Assembly: GCF_018860825.1 (NCBI RefSeq)
Contig: NZ_JAHKPZ010000032.1
Span: 6,983-70,982 of the forward strand
Direction: 5' to 3'
Length of the DNA: 64,000 nt
Origin: Lacinutrix sp. C3R15
Lineage (GTDB): Bacteria > Bacteroidota > Bacteroidia > Flavobacteriales > Flavobacteriaceae
The notes below the pieces were generated by a model. The model saw only the letters and a program-made list of their open reading frames with translations. It ran no database searches and was not told where the DNA came from. Made by a program: the position numbers and the translations under genes. The number at the start of each line of letters is the position of its first letter. Positions within the stretch are counted from its first letter, which is position 1. Below, in pieces: positions 1-9,446 of this stretch.

Positions 1-35
1 AAGCGCATTTTTTTAATTTATAGACAAAGCTTATT

Positions 36-1024
36 TTAATTTTTAATAAACTTTTTAGTACGTATTGCTGTATCTGTTTCTACTTGTACAATATACATAC
101 CTGTTTGTAATGCACTTACATCTATAGAAGATGTGTGATTACTTTGCAGTACTCTTCTTCCGTTTAAATCATAAACTACTACAGCTTTTATTGTTGCTGG
201 TGTTTCTAAGTTTATATTTAAGATAGAATGAACTGGGTTTGGCACAATAGAAAATTCTTGAACCACATTAGTGTTAACATGTAATAGATTGGTTAATAAG
301 CTTTCATTAACCGTTGTAGTATCGTCTATACTAGCAAATGGAATAACAATATGAATTGTATTTGATCTAAACACTAAATTTCCGTTACTATTGTCATAAT
401 AGTAGTACGAAGTTTGCGTAGCAGTTCCTGCATTTGTTATATATGGAGGCAAACTTAATGTAACTATTTGTTCCATTTTTAACCTTGTAATGCTTCCGCT
501 GTAAGCTCCTGCGCCAACATCATTTAAATTTAAAGTTCCATAAGCATCCACTGTTTTTATAATATTTCCAGAAAAATCACCTGATATAGCTGCAGTATAG
601 GTTCCTGCCACAGCATCGGTATTAGTATAACCAAAATTTAACGGAAAGGTACCAATTAAGGCATTATCATCACTATAATTTAATTCTAAATCTGGTGTTA
701 CTGCTCCAGTAATAGAGAGTTCTGCTGCATTTTCTTTAAAGAGAATATCGTTTGTAGAAGTACCAACGGTACTCGTAAATACATTAGTTGTTCCAGGAAA
801 ATTTGTAGATTGAGCTGCTGTTGGTCCTAAGTAAGTATCTGTAGAGCTTTCTGTGGTTGTTAAGTCGGTAAAACTCCATGTAGTATTCATTCCTGTAGAA
901 CTATGATCTATAGTGCCATCAACAATGGCATATTCTGAGTTATTAACACTATTAAAAGTGCTAATACTTTGCGCAAAAGTAAAGCTTGATATTAAACAAG
1001 CTAAAAAAAGTATTTTTTTTTCAT
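36..1024 (-). CDS. Secreted T9SS cargo protein, signal peptide out of frame
   Basis: The open body (36 to about 1012) is a threonine/serine-rich extracellular protein ending in a type A Por sorting domain: a PNPV motif, a YDLNGRRV strand, a TGMYIVQV strand and a terminal TKKFIKN. It should cross the outer membrane by type IX secretion. The longest clean frame starts at an internal Met at 890. Upstream, the same frame encodes a good signal peptide core (ILFLACLISSFTFAQ). The only plausible start, ATG at 1024, is separated from it by a run of nine A residues (1013-1021) that puts it one base out of frame; ten or seven As would restore one protein. This is either a sequencing error in the run or slippage-based on/off switching. 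The central region is not recognised. Confidence 0.72.
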
Positions 1025-1335
1025 TTTATAAAGAATTGATTAATAGTGAACTAAAAATACAAAAAGGAATTACACAACCTATAATTATACTATAAAAGAC
1101 AACTAAAAACGTTCAACGGTTTAAATAAGTTGTTGGTTACGCTGCAAAAAAACGAGATATGAACGAAGCCGTTAAAAGCATTAAATAACCTTGAATCTAT
1201 ATTAATGAAATTTAATTTTTGTATCTTTATGTAATACATTACTCTTACTTAAATAAGTAAAGCCTCACGTTTACGTTGTTTATAAGCTTTCCTATTTCTT
1301 TATGAAAAAGCGTTATTAACTTAAACTATAATTTC
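1025..1335. other. Intergenic region, no gene seen
   Basis: This 311-bp AT-rich stretch lies between the divergent T9SS protein and lipoprotein genes, so it should hold both promoters. No convincing small ORF, RNA or strong hairpin was found. A short plus-strand open frame that crosses its left end is antisense to the signal peptide of the neighbouring gene. Confidence 0.5.
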
Positions 1336-1848
1336 ATGAAAAATGTAATTGCACTAGGATTGCTATTACTTGTATTAGCTTCCTGTAACAAAAAAAATCG
1401 CTACACGCAAGACTCTCCAGAAATTGATATTGTTAAGGCGGTTATAAATAATTATGACTACCAAAAATGGGATAGTTTAACCATGAACTATGCAGATACA
1501 GCCAAGGTGTATTACAATACAAGAAATCTGTTTTTTACTGCTAAAAGTTTACCTGAATATCATAAGAAAAATGATTCTAGTTTTTTAACAAGAGCTTTTG
1601 AAGAAAACCGAAGAGAGTTTGAAATGGTTACCGATGATAACGGAAAAAAATGGGTGAATTTTTGGGGAATCTGGGAAGGAAATCTGTTAGAAAACAATAA
1701 AAAAATTGAAATGCCTGTGCATATAACTTATCAATTTATTAATAAAAAAATAGTACTTGAATATGGTTATTGGGATGCTAGTCAATTAGTTTTAGAACTA
1801 CAACGATTAGAAGATATGAAGAAAGCAGATACTATTTTTATAAATTAA
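1336..1848 (+). CDS. Small lipoprotein, possibly NTF2-like
   Basis: A 170-aa protein with a lipoprotein signal peptide: MKNV, a hydrophobic stretch, then the lipobox LASC with the lipidated Cys near residue 17. It should be anchored in the periplasm or outer membrane. The mature part has features of SnoaL/NTF2-like folds: an N-terminal helix with the W-D-S-L pattern (KWDSLTMNYADTAKVYYN) and later Trp-rich beta strands (WVNFWGIWEG). The fold assignment is an impression from pattern only, and function is unknown. It is transcribed alone and converges on the M28 peptidase gene with 24 bp between the stops. Confidence 0.75.
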   Translation: MKNVIALGLLLLVLASCNKKNRYTQDSPEIDIVKAVINNYDYQKWDSLTMNYADTAKVYYNTRNLFFTAKSLPEYHKKNDSSFLTRAFEENRREFEMVTDDNGKKWVNFWGIWEGNLLENNKKIEMPVHITYQFINKKIVLEYGYWDASQLVLELQRLEDMKKADTIFIN

Positions 1849-1872
1849 CAAAACAGTAGCTGCTTTTTAAAT

Positions 1873-3276
1873 TTAATTTTTAACCGCACTTTGTTTAGAC
1901 AAAGGGTTAGTACCATAGGTATCAAACAAATATACTAAAGATGCCATGGTAGCTGCACCAAGCTCTAGCTCGCGTTTATTTACAGCTGCAAAGGTATCAC
2001 TAGCTGCATGATGATGATCAAAATAGCGTTGTGAATCTGGGCGTAATCCTGCCAACACATTACTAGCTGTTTTTAACGGACCAACATCTGCTCCACTTCC
2101 TCCTTTTTCAAAATAATGAATAAGATACGGTTGAAATAAAGGTTTCCAGCTTAGCACTTGATTAAAATTAGCATCGCTACAGTCAAAACTAAAACCTCTT
2201 GGTGTAAAGCCTCCTGCATCACTTTCAAGAGCAAATACATGGTTTTCACCTTTTCGCTTAGCTTCTTCTGCGTATTTATTTCCGCCACGTAATCCGTTTT
2301 CTTCGTTCATAAATAAAACAACACGAATACTTCTTTTTGGTCTAATACCAGATACTTTTAATAATCTTAAAACTTCCATAGATTGCACAACTCCTGCTCC
2401 ATCATCATGAGATCCATCTCCTAAATCCCAGGAATCTAGATGCCCACCAACTACCATATACTCTTTAGGAAATTCGCTTCCTGTAATTTCTCCAATAACA
2501 TTATAAGACAATACATCTTTAAATTGAGAACAACTTTGTTTAAAATAAAACTCTAAATCTTTATCTAGTTTTAACGAAGCACTTAATAATTCGGCATCAT
2601 TAGTACTTATTGCTGCTGCAGGAATTCTTTTTTGTAATGGTAAATTATCATAGGTCATGCTTCCGGTGTGTGGTAAATCATCTAAACGTAAAGTCATAGA
2701 ACGCACAATCACACCAACAGCTCCGTATTTTTGAGCCTCAACAGCTCCTTTATAACGTTGGTTTACACAACCACCATAAGCATTAAAAGTGCTAATTAAA
2801 TCTTCTTGCATGGGTCTGTTATAAAAAACAATCTTGCCATTTATTTGTGCCTCACCAAGTTTTTCTAGTTCTTCAAAATTTTGAATCTCTATCACTTTAG
2901 CTTTTAAACCTAATGGGTTGGTAGCTACAGAACCACCAAGTGCACAAATATTAACATTGGTAGTTTGTTTTTTAGAAGATTCTATAAACGCATATTCTTT
3001 TGCGCCACGAACCCATTTTGGCACCATTACTTCTTGTAGCCAAACTTTATCTAAACCTAGTTTTTCTAATTCTTGTTTTCCCCATTGTACAGCTAGTTCT
3101 GCTTGTAAAGATCCAGACAAGCGACCTCCTATTTGATTAGACAAATAATCTAACCACTCATAACTTTTACCATTGGTTAAAGACTGTGAGTATATTTTTT
3201 TAAGAATTTCTTGATCTGTTTGAGAATAGCTTGTGATTGAACTTAATGCTAAAAGTAAAAGAAGGATTTTTTTCAT
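1873..3276 (-). CDS. Secreted M28 family zinc aminopeptidase/carboxypeptidase
   Basis: A 467-aa protein with a Sec signal peptide (MKKILLLLLALSSITSYSQ). The middle (about residues 120-250) resembles a protease-associated domain. The M28 catalytic domain follows, with the metal ligands of the family visible: His and Asp in GGHLDSWDLGDGSHDDGAG, the catalytic Glu pair in MNEENGLRGG, Asp in LESDAGGF and the C-terminal His in YFDHHHAASDT. This matches the plasma glutamate carboxypeptidase / carboxypeptidase Q-like branch, which trims peptides outside the cytoplasm. All catalytic residues are present and length is normal. It is a single-gene unit. Confidence 0.9.
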   Translation of the reverse strand: MKKILLLLLALSSITSYSQTDQEILKKIYSQSLTNGKSYEWLDYLSNQIGGRLSGSLQAELAVQWGKQELEKLGLDKVWLQEVMVPKWVRGAKEYAFIESSKKQTTNVNICALGGSVATNPLGLKAKVIEIQNFEELEKLGEAQINGKIVFYNRPMQEDLISTFNAYGGCVNQRYKGAVEAQKYGAVGVIVRSMTLRLDDLPHTGSMTYDNLPLQKRIPAAAISTNDAELLSASLKLDKDLEFYFKQSCSQFKDVLSYNVIGEITGSEFPKEYMVVGGHLDSWDLGDGSHDDGAGVVQSMEVLRLLKVSGIRPKRSIRVVLFMNEENGLRGGNKYAEEAKRKGENHVFALESDAGGFTPRGFSFDCSDANFNQVLSWKPLFQPYLIHYFEKGGSGADVGPLKTASNVLAGLRPDSQRYFDHHHAASDTFAAVNKRELELGAATMASLVYLFDTYGTNPLSKQSAVKN

Positions 3277-3516
3277 ATTATTATTTTGAATGTGGATTCC
3301 TGCTTTTACAGGAAGACCAAAGTAAAGTTTAAAGATACTATTTCTAAAAATTAAGATTCTTAATTAAAGTATAAAACACTTCTGCTTTTATTATGATTTA
3401 TTTTTAATGGCTGATTCTATTAGTAATTTTATTCTGGATAAGTCTAATTTCCCATTTAAATAAAACACTTTATTTTTAAATAAAAAAAAGAACTAACAAT
3501 GCTTAAAAAGAACCTG

Positions 3517-4830
3517 CTATGCTAGATGTTCTTCACTTTTACTAGAATTCCATCTTAAAATAGTAAAACCAATTATTGCTGATATAAATGAACCTATAAG
3601 AATACCAACCTTAGCAGAATCTATAAACATTGGCGACGCTTTAAAAGCCAAGCTTGCAATAAAAATAGACATAGTAAAACCAATTCCTGCTAAAAAAGCA
3701 ACACCCAATATATGACGTATACTAATATCTTCTGGCACCTCAATAAACTTTAATTTTTTTGCCAGAAAAACAACGGTAGGAATACCAATACTATTACCTG
3801 CTATTAACGCAATAGCTATATTACTCATAACTGAAAGATCTAATCCATCTGCACTACTAAAGGCTACTCCTGCATTTGCTAAGGCAAAAATAGGAATGAT
3901 AAAATAGGCTACCCAACCATGTAAATCATGTTCTAACCGTTGTAAAGGAGACTGGTATTTATCTGTCCAATATTCTAGATTATCTATCTCTTCAATTTGT
4001 TCTTTGGTTAAAACAGGATCTTCAGAAATTTTAGCATCTTTAATTTTATCTGTTATACTTACCAAATTATCTATAAATTCTGGAGTATCTACCTTTTGTC
4101 TTACAGGCACAGAAAAAGCCAATAAAATTCCTGCTAAAGTAGGATGAATTCCCGCTTTTAAAAATAGTGTCCAAATAACAACACCTATTCCAGTAATAAG
4201 ATATTTAGAATAATACCCTTTATAGGCTATAAAATAAAGTGCTGCCAACAAAGCTAAAGCACTAGATATTAAAGTTAAATCTATATCACTACTATAAAAG
4301 ATAGCAATTACTAATACTGCTCCAATGTCATCAACAATAGCAAAAGCAGTTAAAAATATTTTTAAACTCAAGGGAACACGACTCCCTAAAACATTTAATA
4401 CCGCAAGAGAAAAGGCAATATCGGTTGCCATAGGAATTCCCCAACCTTTTAATGTTTCTGGATTATCATTTAAGAGGAGGTAAAACAACACTGGCACCAA
4501 CATACCACCAACAGCTCCAACTAAGGGGAATGCTATTTTTTTCATGGAATTTAATTCTCCTATTAAAAATTCTCTTTTTATTTCTAAACCAATAAGAAAA
4601 AAGAAAATAGCCATTAGGCCATCATTAACCCATAATATTAATGGTTTTTGCAGCTCTACAAAAGGAGTACTAATTCCTACTTTATATTGCCAAAGTTCTT
4701 GGTAACTATCTGCATATGGTGAATTTGCCCAAATTAGAGCAATTATAGTAGTTGCAAGAAGCAAAACACCACTAAGGCTTTCTATTTTTATAAATTTTTG
4801 AAAAGGTGTGAGAATAATTTTTTTTATCAT
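3517..4830 (-). CDS. nhaA: Na+/H+ antiporter NhaA
   Basis: A 437-aa inner-membrane protein with about 12 hydrophobic segments. Family hallmarks are present: the N-terminal signature LLLATTIIALIWANSPYADS, the GLEIKREF motif, and the paired aspartates of the ion site in AFAIVDDIGAVLVIAIF. NhaA exchanges one Na+ for two H+ and protects against sodium and alkaline stress, in keeping with a marine or brackish lifestyle. A hydrophilic insert of about 55 residues near position 255-310 makes it somewhat longer than the E. coli protein, as in other Bacteroidetes members. It has its own unit; the 287 bp upstream to the PPK2 gene contains no credible gene. Confidence 0.95.
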   Translation of the reverse strand: MIKKIILTPFQKFIKIESLSGVLLLATTIIALIWANSPYADSYQELWQYKVGISTPFVELQKPLILWVNDGLMAIFFFLIGLEIKREFLIGELNSMKKIAFPLVGAVGGMLVPVLFYLLLNDNPETLKGWGIPMATDIAFSLAVLNVLGSRVPLSLKIFLTAFAIVDDIGAVLVIAIFYSSDIDLTLISSALALLAALYFIAYKGYYSKYLITGIGVVIWTLFLKAGIHPTLAGILLAFSVPVRQKVDTPEFIDNLVSITDKIKDAKISEDPVLTKEQIEEIDNLEYWTDKYQSPLQRLEHDLHGWVAYFIIPIFALANAGVAFSSADGLDLSVMSNIAIALIAGNSIGIPTVVFLAKKLKFIEVPEDISIRHILGVAFLAGIGFTMSIFIASLAFKASPMFIDSAKVGILIGSFISAIIGFTILRWNSSKSEEHLA

Positions 4831-5117
4831 ACAAAACGGTTAAATATTGGTACTTTTTATATAAAGTAAAGTTGCTTTTTGCATGCTAAAATTTCAAAAA
4901 ATAAAATTAGTAACAACAAAATAGCAACTACTTAGGTTTTGCTGAAAAATAACAATAAATCAGGAAATCAAAAAGTCTATTTTCTTATATTATTCTTAAA
5001 GTTTAGCTTAAGTTTTACAGAAATTTATACATTTTTAAACATTACAAATATTTACATAATTAAATTACTTGAAGATTTTTTTTACTCAGCAAAACAACAA
5101 AAACTCCCCTCTATTTA

Positions 5118-6008
5118 CTACTCTTTACTAAGTTGTTCTTTATAATGTTCAATATTAGCTTTTACATCATCATCTAGTTCTGGTTCTTTAATGTCTGTAT
5201 ATTCTTTTAAGGTATCATACATTATTTTTGCAACAATATATCTTGCTGTAGGCTTATCATCTGCAGGAATATTAAACCAAGGCGCATGTGGTTTTGAGGT
5301 TCTGTTCATGGCATCTTGATAGCATTCTTGATATGCTCCCCAAAGTTTACGCTCTTCTAGATCTCCTGGAGAAAATTTCCAGTTTTTAGATTTTTTATCT
5401 AAACGACGTAGTAAACGGTTTTTCTGTTCTTTTTTAGATAGGTTTAAAAAGAATTTAAAAATAATAGTTCCTGTTTCTGCTATATGTTTTTCAAAATCAT
5501 TTATTTGTTCAAAACGCGTGTTCCAGAAAGCAGCATCAATATCTTCTAAAGTATTTACATTGGGTAAATGCTCACCTAATATATATTCAGGATGTACTCT
5601 GGTTACAAGTACGTTTTCATAATGCGTTCTATTAAAAACGCCAAACTTACCACGAGCAGGAAGCGCAATATAATGGCGCCATAAAAAATCATGTTTTAAC
5701 TCTAAAGCTGTTGGCACTTTAAAACTGTGCACTACTACTCCTCTTGCATTAAAATCTTTAAATACTTCCCGAATTAAACTATCTTTTCCTGCAGTATCCA
5801 TACCTTGTAAGCATACTAAAACAGCATATTTACCATGCGCATAAAGCGTGTCTTGTAGTTCGCCTAATTTTCGTCTTACTTTTTTTAATTCGTCTTTTAC
5901 TTCCTCTTCATCTGCTTTTAAGTCAAAGGCGGTTTGTAGTTTAGAGATCTCTATTTCTGATTGTATTTTAAAGTCTTTAATTTTTATATTTTTCAATGGT
6001 ATTGGCAT
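5118..6008 (-). CDS. Polyphosphate kinase 2 family (polyP:nucleotide phosphotransferase)
   Basis: A 296-aa cytoplasmic enzyme of the PPK2 family. It has a Walker A-type loop GMDTAGKDS at about residues 69-77, the lid/arginine region WRHYIALPARGKFGVFNR, and the downstream segment FKFFLNLSKKEQKNRLLRR. These proteins phosphorylate nucleoside mono- or diphosphates with polyphosphate. The sequence resembles the group annotated as polyphosphate:AMP or nucleotide phosphotransferase, but the exact nucleotide cannot be told from sequence alone. It is a single gene, divergent from the outer-membrane protein gene at 6122. Confidence 0.9.
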   Translation of the reverse strand: MPIPLKNIKIKDFKIQSEIEISKLQTAFDLKADEEEVKDELKKVRRKLGELQDTLYAHGKYAVLVCLQGMDTAGKDSLIREVFKDFNARGVVVHSFKVPTALELKHDFLWRHYIALPARGKFGVFNRTHYENVLVTRVHPEYILGEHLPNVNTLEDIDAAFWNTRFEQINDFEKHIAETGTIIFKFFLNLSKKEQKNRLLRRLDKKSKNWKFSPGDLEERKLWGAYQECYQDAMNRTSKPHAPWFNIPADDKPTARYIVAKIMYDTLKEYTDIKEPELDDDVKANIEHYKEQLSKE

Positions 6009-6121
6009 TTTAAGTTCTGTTTAAAGATATTAATATTTTTGATATTAAAATATCGAAATAAACGAACAGGAAACTTATTAGTTAAAAAGTTGTAGCTTTA
6101 GTATTAGCTATTCAATCTATT

Positions 6122-7330
6122 ATGAAAACATTTTACTTGAGTTTATCTCTTGTTGCAATGGTACCTTTTATTACTTTTTCGCAACAAGCAGATACAATAT
6201 CTACTACTATAAAAAACGGAATTACAAAACCTAGTATTTTATCTTCGCATCCTTTTGGTATGTTTTTTTCAAGACTACAAGGAAATTTTAAAACACATGC
6301 CACCAAAAATAAAATTGTTACTATTAGCCTAGAAAGTGCCAATGTTTGGGGACCTCCTGTAACCACCTACATTCCGAATGATAAAGCGACAAGAAATGAA
6401 GCCAGAAAATACAACTGGGATTTGGCGCAATATCATTTTGATGTAGAAGACTTAGATGCAGAAACTTTTCAATTACAAATAGATGGTGTTATTAAAAGTA
6501 TAAAAGCGAATATTGCTTTTAATTTAAGGCATAACAAAGAATTAGTAGTGGCTTTACGCCTTGCCATGTTAACCAATGGAGAATATCCTTTTTCTTTTTT
6601 TACTAGTGATACATTTATTGAAGATTTTCACAGCAAAATTGCTGGAGGAAAAGACCCTTTTGATAGAAAAGTTTTCGAATTAAACAAAGCTGGAATTAAA
6701 TATACAGACAGAAATGGCAATACTGCAGAACTAGAAAAAAATGATGCTTTTATTAGCGGAATAGAAACTGCTTACTATTATTACCCTGAATGGTTGACTA
6801 ATAAAAAGATTTTTATAAATATTGGCGCTCATCTTGGTACAAACCTATCTAAATACAATAGCTCTATAGACTTAGGCGTTTCTGTAAATGCCATAAAAAA
6901 AATAGTAATTAAAAACAAAAACTACACACAAATTGGTGCAGGTATTGGTACTTTAAGAAAAAACGCTATTGATTATAATAAAAATAATGTAGCATTTGGA
7001 ACCAATAAGTATCTCGCTTTTTTAGAAAGTATTTTAGAGTATAATTTTATATCTAAAAAAGGAACGACACATTCTATTGGTTTAGATTTTTACATACAAA
7101 CAAGCTTAAATAAAAAAGAGGAGTTGAATTATATAATACCTATTCGTTATCCTGATGCACATGATGCTTGGGGAGTTGGCACCACCAATTTATATAAAAA
7201 CAATAACTATTGGACTTTGTTATATTCTTTTACCAAAAAAATTACCACCACTATTTATATACAACAAGATCTTACCGTTAACAACAATCCTGATATACAA
7301 ACAGGAGTTAGTGTTAGTTTTAAAATATAA
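6122..7330 (+). CDS. Probable outer-membrane beta-barrel protein
   Basis: A 402-aa protein with a Sec signal peptide (MKTFYLSLSLVAMVPFITFSQ). The mature protein alternates aromatic and polar residues in short strands separated by turns (for example FINIGAHLGTNLSKYNSSIDLGVSV and the C-terminal TIYIQQDLT...VSVSFKI). The terminal residue Ile preceded by Lys and Phe is compatible with a barrel C-terminal strand. The fold resembles DUF3187-like outer-membrane proteins, though I am not certain of that family. It probably sits in the outer membrane; substrate and role are unknown. It is followed by a strong bidirectional terminator shared with the response regulator gene. Confidence 0.7.
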   Translation: MKTFYLSLSLVAMVPFITFSQQADTISTTIKNGITKPSILSSHPFGMFFSRLQGNFKTHATKNKIVTISLESANVWGPPVTTYIPNDKATRNEARKYNWDLAQYHFDVEDLDAETFQLQIDGVIKSIKANIAFNLRHNKELVVALRLAMLTNGEYPFSFFTSDTFIEDFHSKIAGGKDPFDRKVFELNKAGIKYTDRNGNTAELEKNDAFISGIETAYYYYPEWLTNKKIFINIGAHLGTNLSKYNSSIDLGVSVNAIKKIVIKNKNYTQIGAGIGTLRKNAIDYNKNNVAFGTNKYLAFLESILEYNFISKKGTTHSIGLDFYIQTSLNKKEELNYIIPIRYPDAHDAWGVGTTNLYKNNNYWTLLYSFTKKITTTIYIQQDLTVNNNPDIQTGVSVSFKI

Positions 7331-7390
7331 AAATCACAAGTTATACCAAGTAACTTAAAAAATATTATCAATAGGTTAAGTGATAAACTA

Positions 7391-7420
7391 AAAAAGACAC
7401 TAAATAATTAGTGTCTTTTT
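7391..7420. terminator. Bidirectional hairpin terminator
   Basis: A perfect 13-bp stem (AAAAAGACACTAA / TTAGTGTCTTTTT) with a 4-nt loop lies between the convergent genes ending at 7330 (+) and 7446 (-). A/T runs on both sides let it work in both directions. Confidence 0.88.
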
Positions 7421-7445
7421 TTATATGTTAAAGTGATTTTATCAT

Positions 7446-8609
7446 TTACTTACTCGCGAACATTTTTACATCTTGCTCGCTCACTTCTTTTTCACCAAGA
7501 ATAATTAAACGTTCAACCACGTTACGTAATTCACGTATATTTCCTGTCCAGTCATACTCTTGTAATAGTTTTATGGCTTTTGTAGAAAAGTTTTTTTGTG
7601 AAGTACCTTGTTCATTAGCAATTTTTTTAGAAAAATATTCTATTAATAGAGGGATATCATCTCTTCTTTCGTTTAAAGCAGGAACTTTTATTAAAATAAC
7701 TGCCAATCTGTGGTATAAATCTTCACGAAACCTACCTTCTTCTATTTCTTTTTTAAGGTCTTTATTGGTTGCTGCAACAACTCTTACATTTACTTTAATG
7801 TCTTTATCACTACCTACGCGCTGTATTCTACTTTCTTGTAAAGCACGAAGTACTTTTGCTTGTGCAGAAAGACTCATATCTCCAATTTCATCTAAAAATA
7901 TGGTTCCTCCATTTGCGGCTTCAAATTTACCAGCTCTGTCTTTATTAGCGCTTGTAAAAGCTCCTTTTACATGCCCAAAAAGTTCACTTTCTATTAGTTC
8001 ACTTGGTATAGCAGCACAATTAACTTCTATCATTGCTCCTTTAGAGCGATCGCTTTTTTGGTGTAACCAATGTGCTACTAGTTCTTTTCCTGTTCCGTTA
8101 GGTCCAGTAATTAATACACGTGCATCGGTTTGCGCTACTTTTTCAATAATATCTTTAATATGAGAAATAGCATCGCTATCACCTATCATTTCGTAGTTTT
8201 TGCTAACTTTCTTTTTTAGCATTTTATTTTCTACTACTAGCTCTTTTCTATCTAAAGCAATACGTACTGTATTTAATAAACGGTTTAAATCTGGTGGTTT
8301 AGAAATATAGTCAAAAGCACCTAGACGCATGGTGTTTACAGCTGTATCTAAATCGCCATGACCAGAAATCATGACTATTGGTGTTTCTGGTTTAATTTTT
8401 TTAGCCGCTTCTAATACTTCAACACCATCCATTTTTGGCATTTTAATATCACAAAGTACCAGGTCATAATCTTCTTTCTTAATTTTTTCAATTCCTACTA
8501 AACCATCTTCAGCCTCTTCAACTTCATAGGTATCGTTTTCTTCAGAAAGTATTTTTACTAATACTCTTCTAATTGCTGCTTCATCTTCAATTACTAATAT
8601 TTTAGGCAT
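7446..8609 (-). CDS. Sigma-54-dependent response regulator without a Fis-type DNA-binding domain
   Basis: A 387-aa NtrC-type regulator. Residues 1-120 form a receiver domain (MPKILVIEDEAA, phospho-acceptor Asp in LVLCDIKMP, Thr/Ser and Lys further on). Residues about 140-370 form the AAA+ sigma-54 interaction domain with Walker A GPNGTGKE, the GAFTSA loop that contacts sigma-54, Walker B GGTIFLDEIGDM and an arginine finger region. The chain stops soon after the AAA+ lid (VKMFASK), so the C-terminal Fis helix-turn-helix of NtrC is missing. It may act from solution or through a partner. It is last in a tight four-gene operon with the MscS channel and ABC exporter genes. Confidence 0.88.
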   Translation of the reverse strand: MPKILVIEDEAAIRRVLVKILSEENDTYEVEEAEDGLVGIEKIKKEDYDLVLCDIKMPKMDGVEVLEAAKKIKPETPIVMISGHGDLDTAVNTMRLGAFDYISKPPDLNRLLNTVRIALDRKELVVENKMLKKKVSKNYEMIGDSDAISHIKDIIEKVAQTDARVLITGPNGTGKELVAHWLHQKSDRSKGAMIEVNCAAIPSELIESELFGHVKGAFTSANKDRAGKFEAANGGTIFLDEIGDMSLSAQAKVLRALQESRIQRVGSDKDIKVNVRVVAATNKDLKKEIEEGRFREDLYHRLAVILIKVPALNERRDDIPLLIEYFSKKIANEQGTSQKNFSTKAIKLLQEYDWTGNIRELRNVVERLIILGEKEVSEQDVKMFASK

Positions 8610-8620
8610 TTTTTAATTTT

Positions 8621-9445
8621 TTATTTCTGAATAATATGAATATCTCTTTGAGGAAAAGGTACCGATATGTTATTTTCTCTAAACAATCTGTCTATTTCAA
8701 AACGTATATCACTTTTAGGAATAGCTGCTTGAAAGCTATCATTAAGCGTAAAAACCAATTTAAAATCTAGAGAACTATCTCCAAAATTAGTGAATAATAC
8801 GGTAGGAATTGGGTGTTTTAAAACTAAATCATGACTAGTGGCAGCTTGTAAAAGCAGTTTTTTTACTAACTGCACATCACTACCATAAGCGACACCAACC
8901 TCAACATTTTCTCTTGTAGTAGAACCGTTTTGTGTCCAATTATATAAGCTATTGGTTAAATATAAATGGTTAGGTATTACCAACACTCTATTTTCTATAG
9001 TTACTGCTCTTGTGGTACGTAATTTAATTTCTTCTACACGTCCTACTTTACCATCAATTTCTATAATATCACCAACATGCACAGACTGATCTACTAAAAT
9101 AAAAATTCCTGAAATAATATCTTGAAAAAGGGTTTGTAGCGCCAAACCTATACCAATTAATAATGCGGCAGATGCGGCAAAAATCCCTGTGACATTTACA
9201 CCTACAGCATGTAAGGTAACTAGCACAATAATAACATAACTTATCCAGGTTGCATACGAAAAAACACCTTTAAACTTAAGCTTATCGTCTTGAGGCAGCT
9301 TTCTACTTATTAGCCTTCTAAGAAGTCTTAAAAAGACAGTAGCCAATAGCAATACAATAAGTAAAAGCAATATGTTTTGCACACTTATTTCTACGTCTTG
9401 ACTAATTTGAATAGATTTATTTAATATGTTTTTTAACTCTTTCAT
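8621..9445 (-). CDS. MscS family mechanosensitive channel
   Basis: An inner-membrane channel with three N-terminal hydrophobic segments followed by the MscS pore-lining helix and beta domain: glycine/alanine-rich GIFAASAALLIGIGLALQ, the LFQDIISGIFILVDQSVHVGD junction, then IIEIDGKVGRVEEI. These channels release solutes upon hypo-osmotic shock. I place the start at ATG 9445 (MKELKNILN), directly after the stop of the upstream permease gene at 9447; the in-frame ATG at 9496 would overlap that gene by 50 bp. The protein is then about 274 aa. It ends 11 bp before the response regulator starts. Confidence 0.88.
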   Translation of the reverse strand: MKELKNILNKSIQISQDVEISVQNILLLLIVLLLATVFLRLLRRLISRKLPQDDKLKFKGVFSYATWISYVIIVLVTLHAVGVNVTGIFAASAALLIGIGLALQTLFQDIISGIFILVDQSVHVGDIIEIDGKVGRVEEIKLRTTRAVTIENRVLVIPNHLYLTNSLYNWTQNGSTTRENVEVGVAYGSDVQLVKKLLLQAATSHDLVLKHPIPTVLFTNFGDSSLDFKLVFTLNDSFQAAIPKSDIRFEIDRLFRENNISVPFPQRDIHIIQK

Positions 9446-9446
9446 A

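Noticed and set aside
4939-5145. A 68-codon plus-strand frame upstream of the PPK2 gene end
   Set aside because: Low-complexity AT-rich translation, overlaps the end of a real gene, no leader signals.
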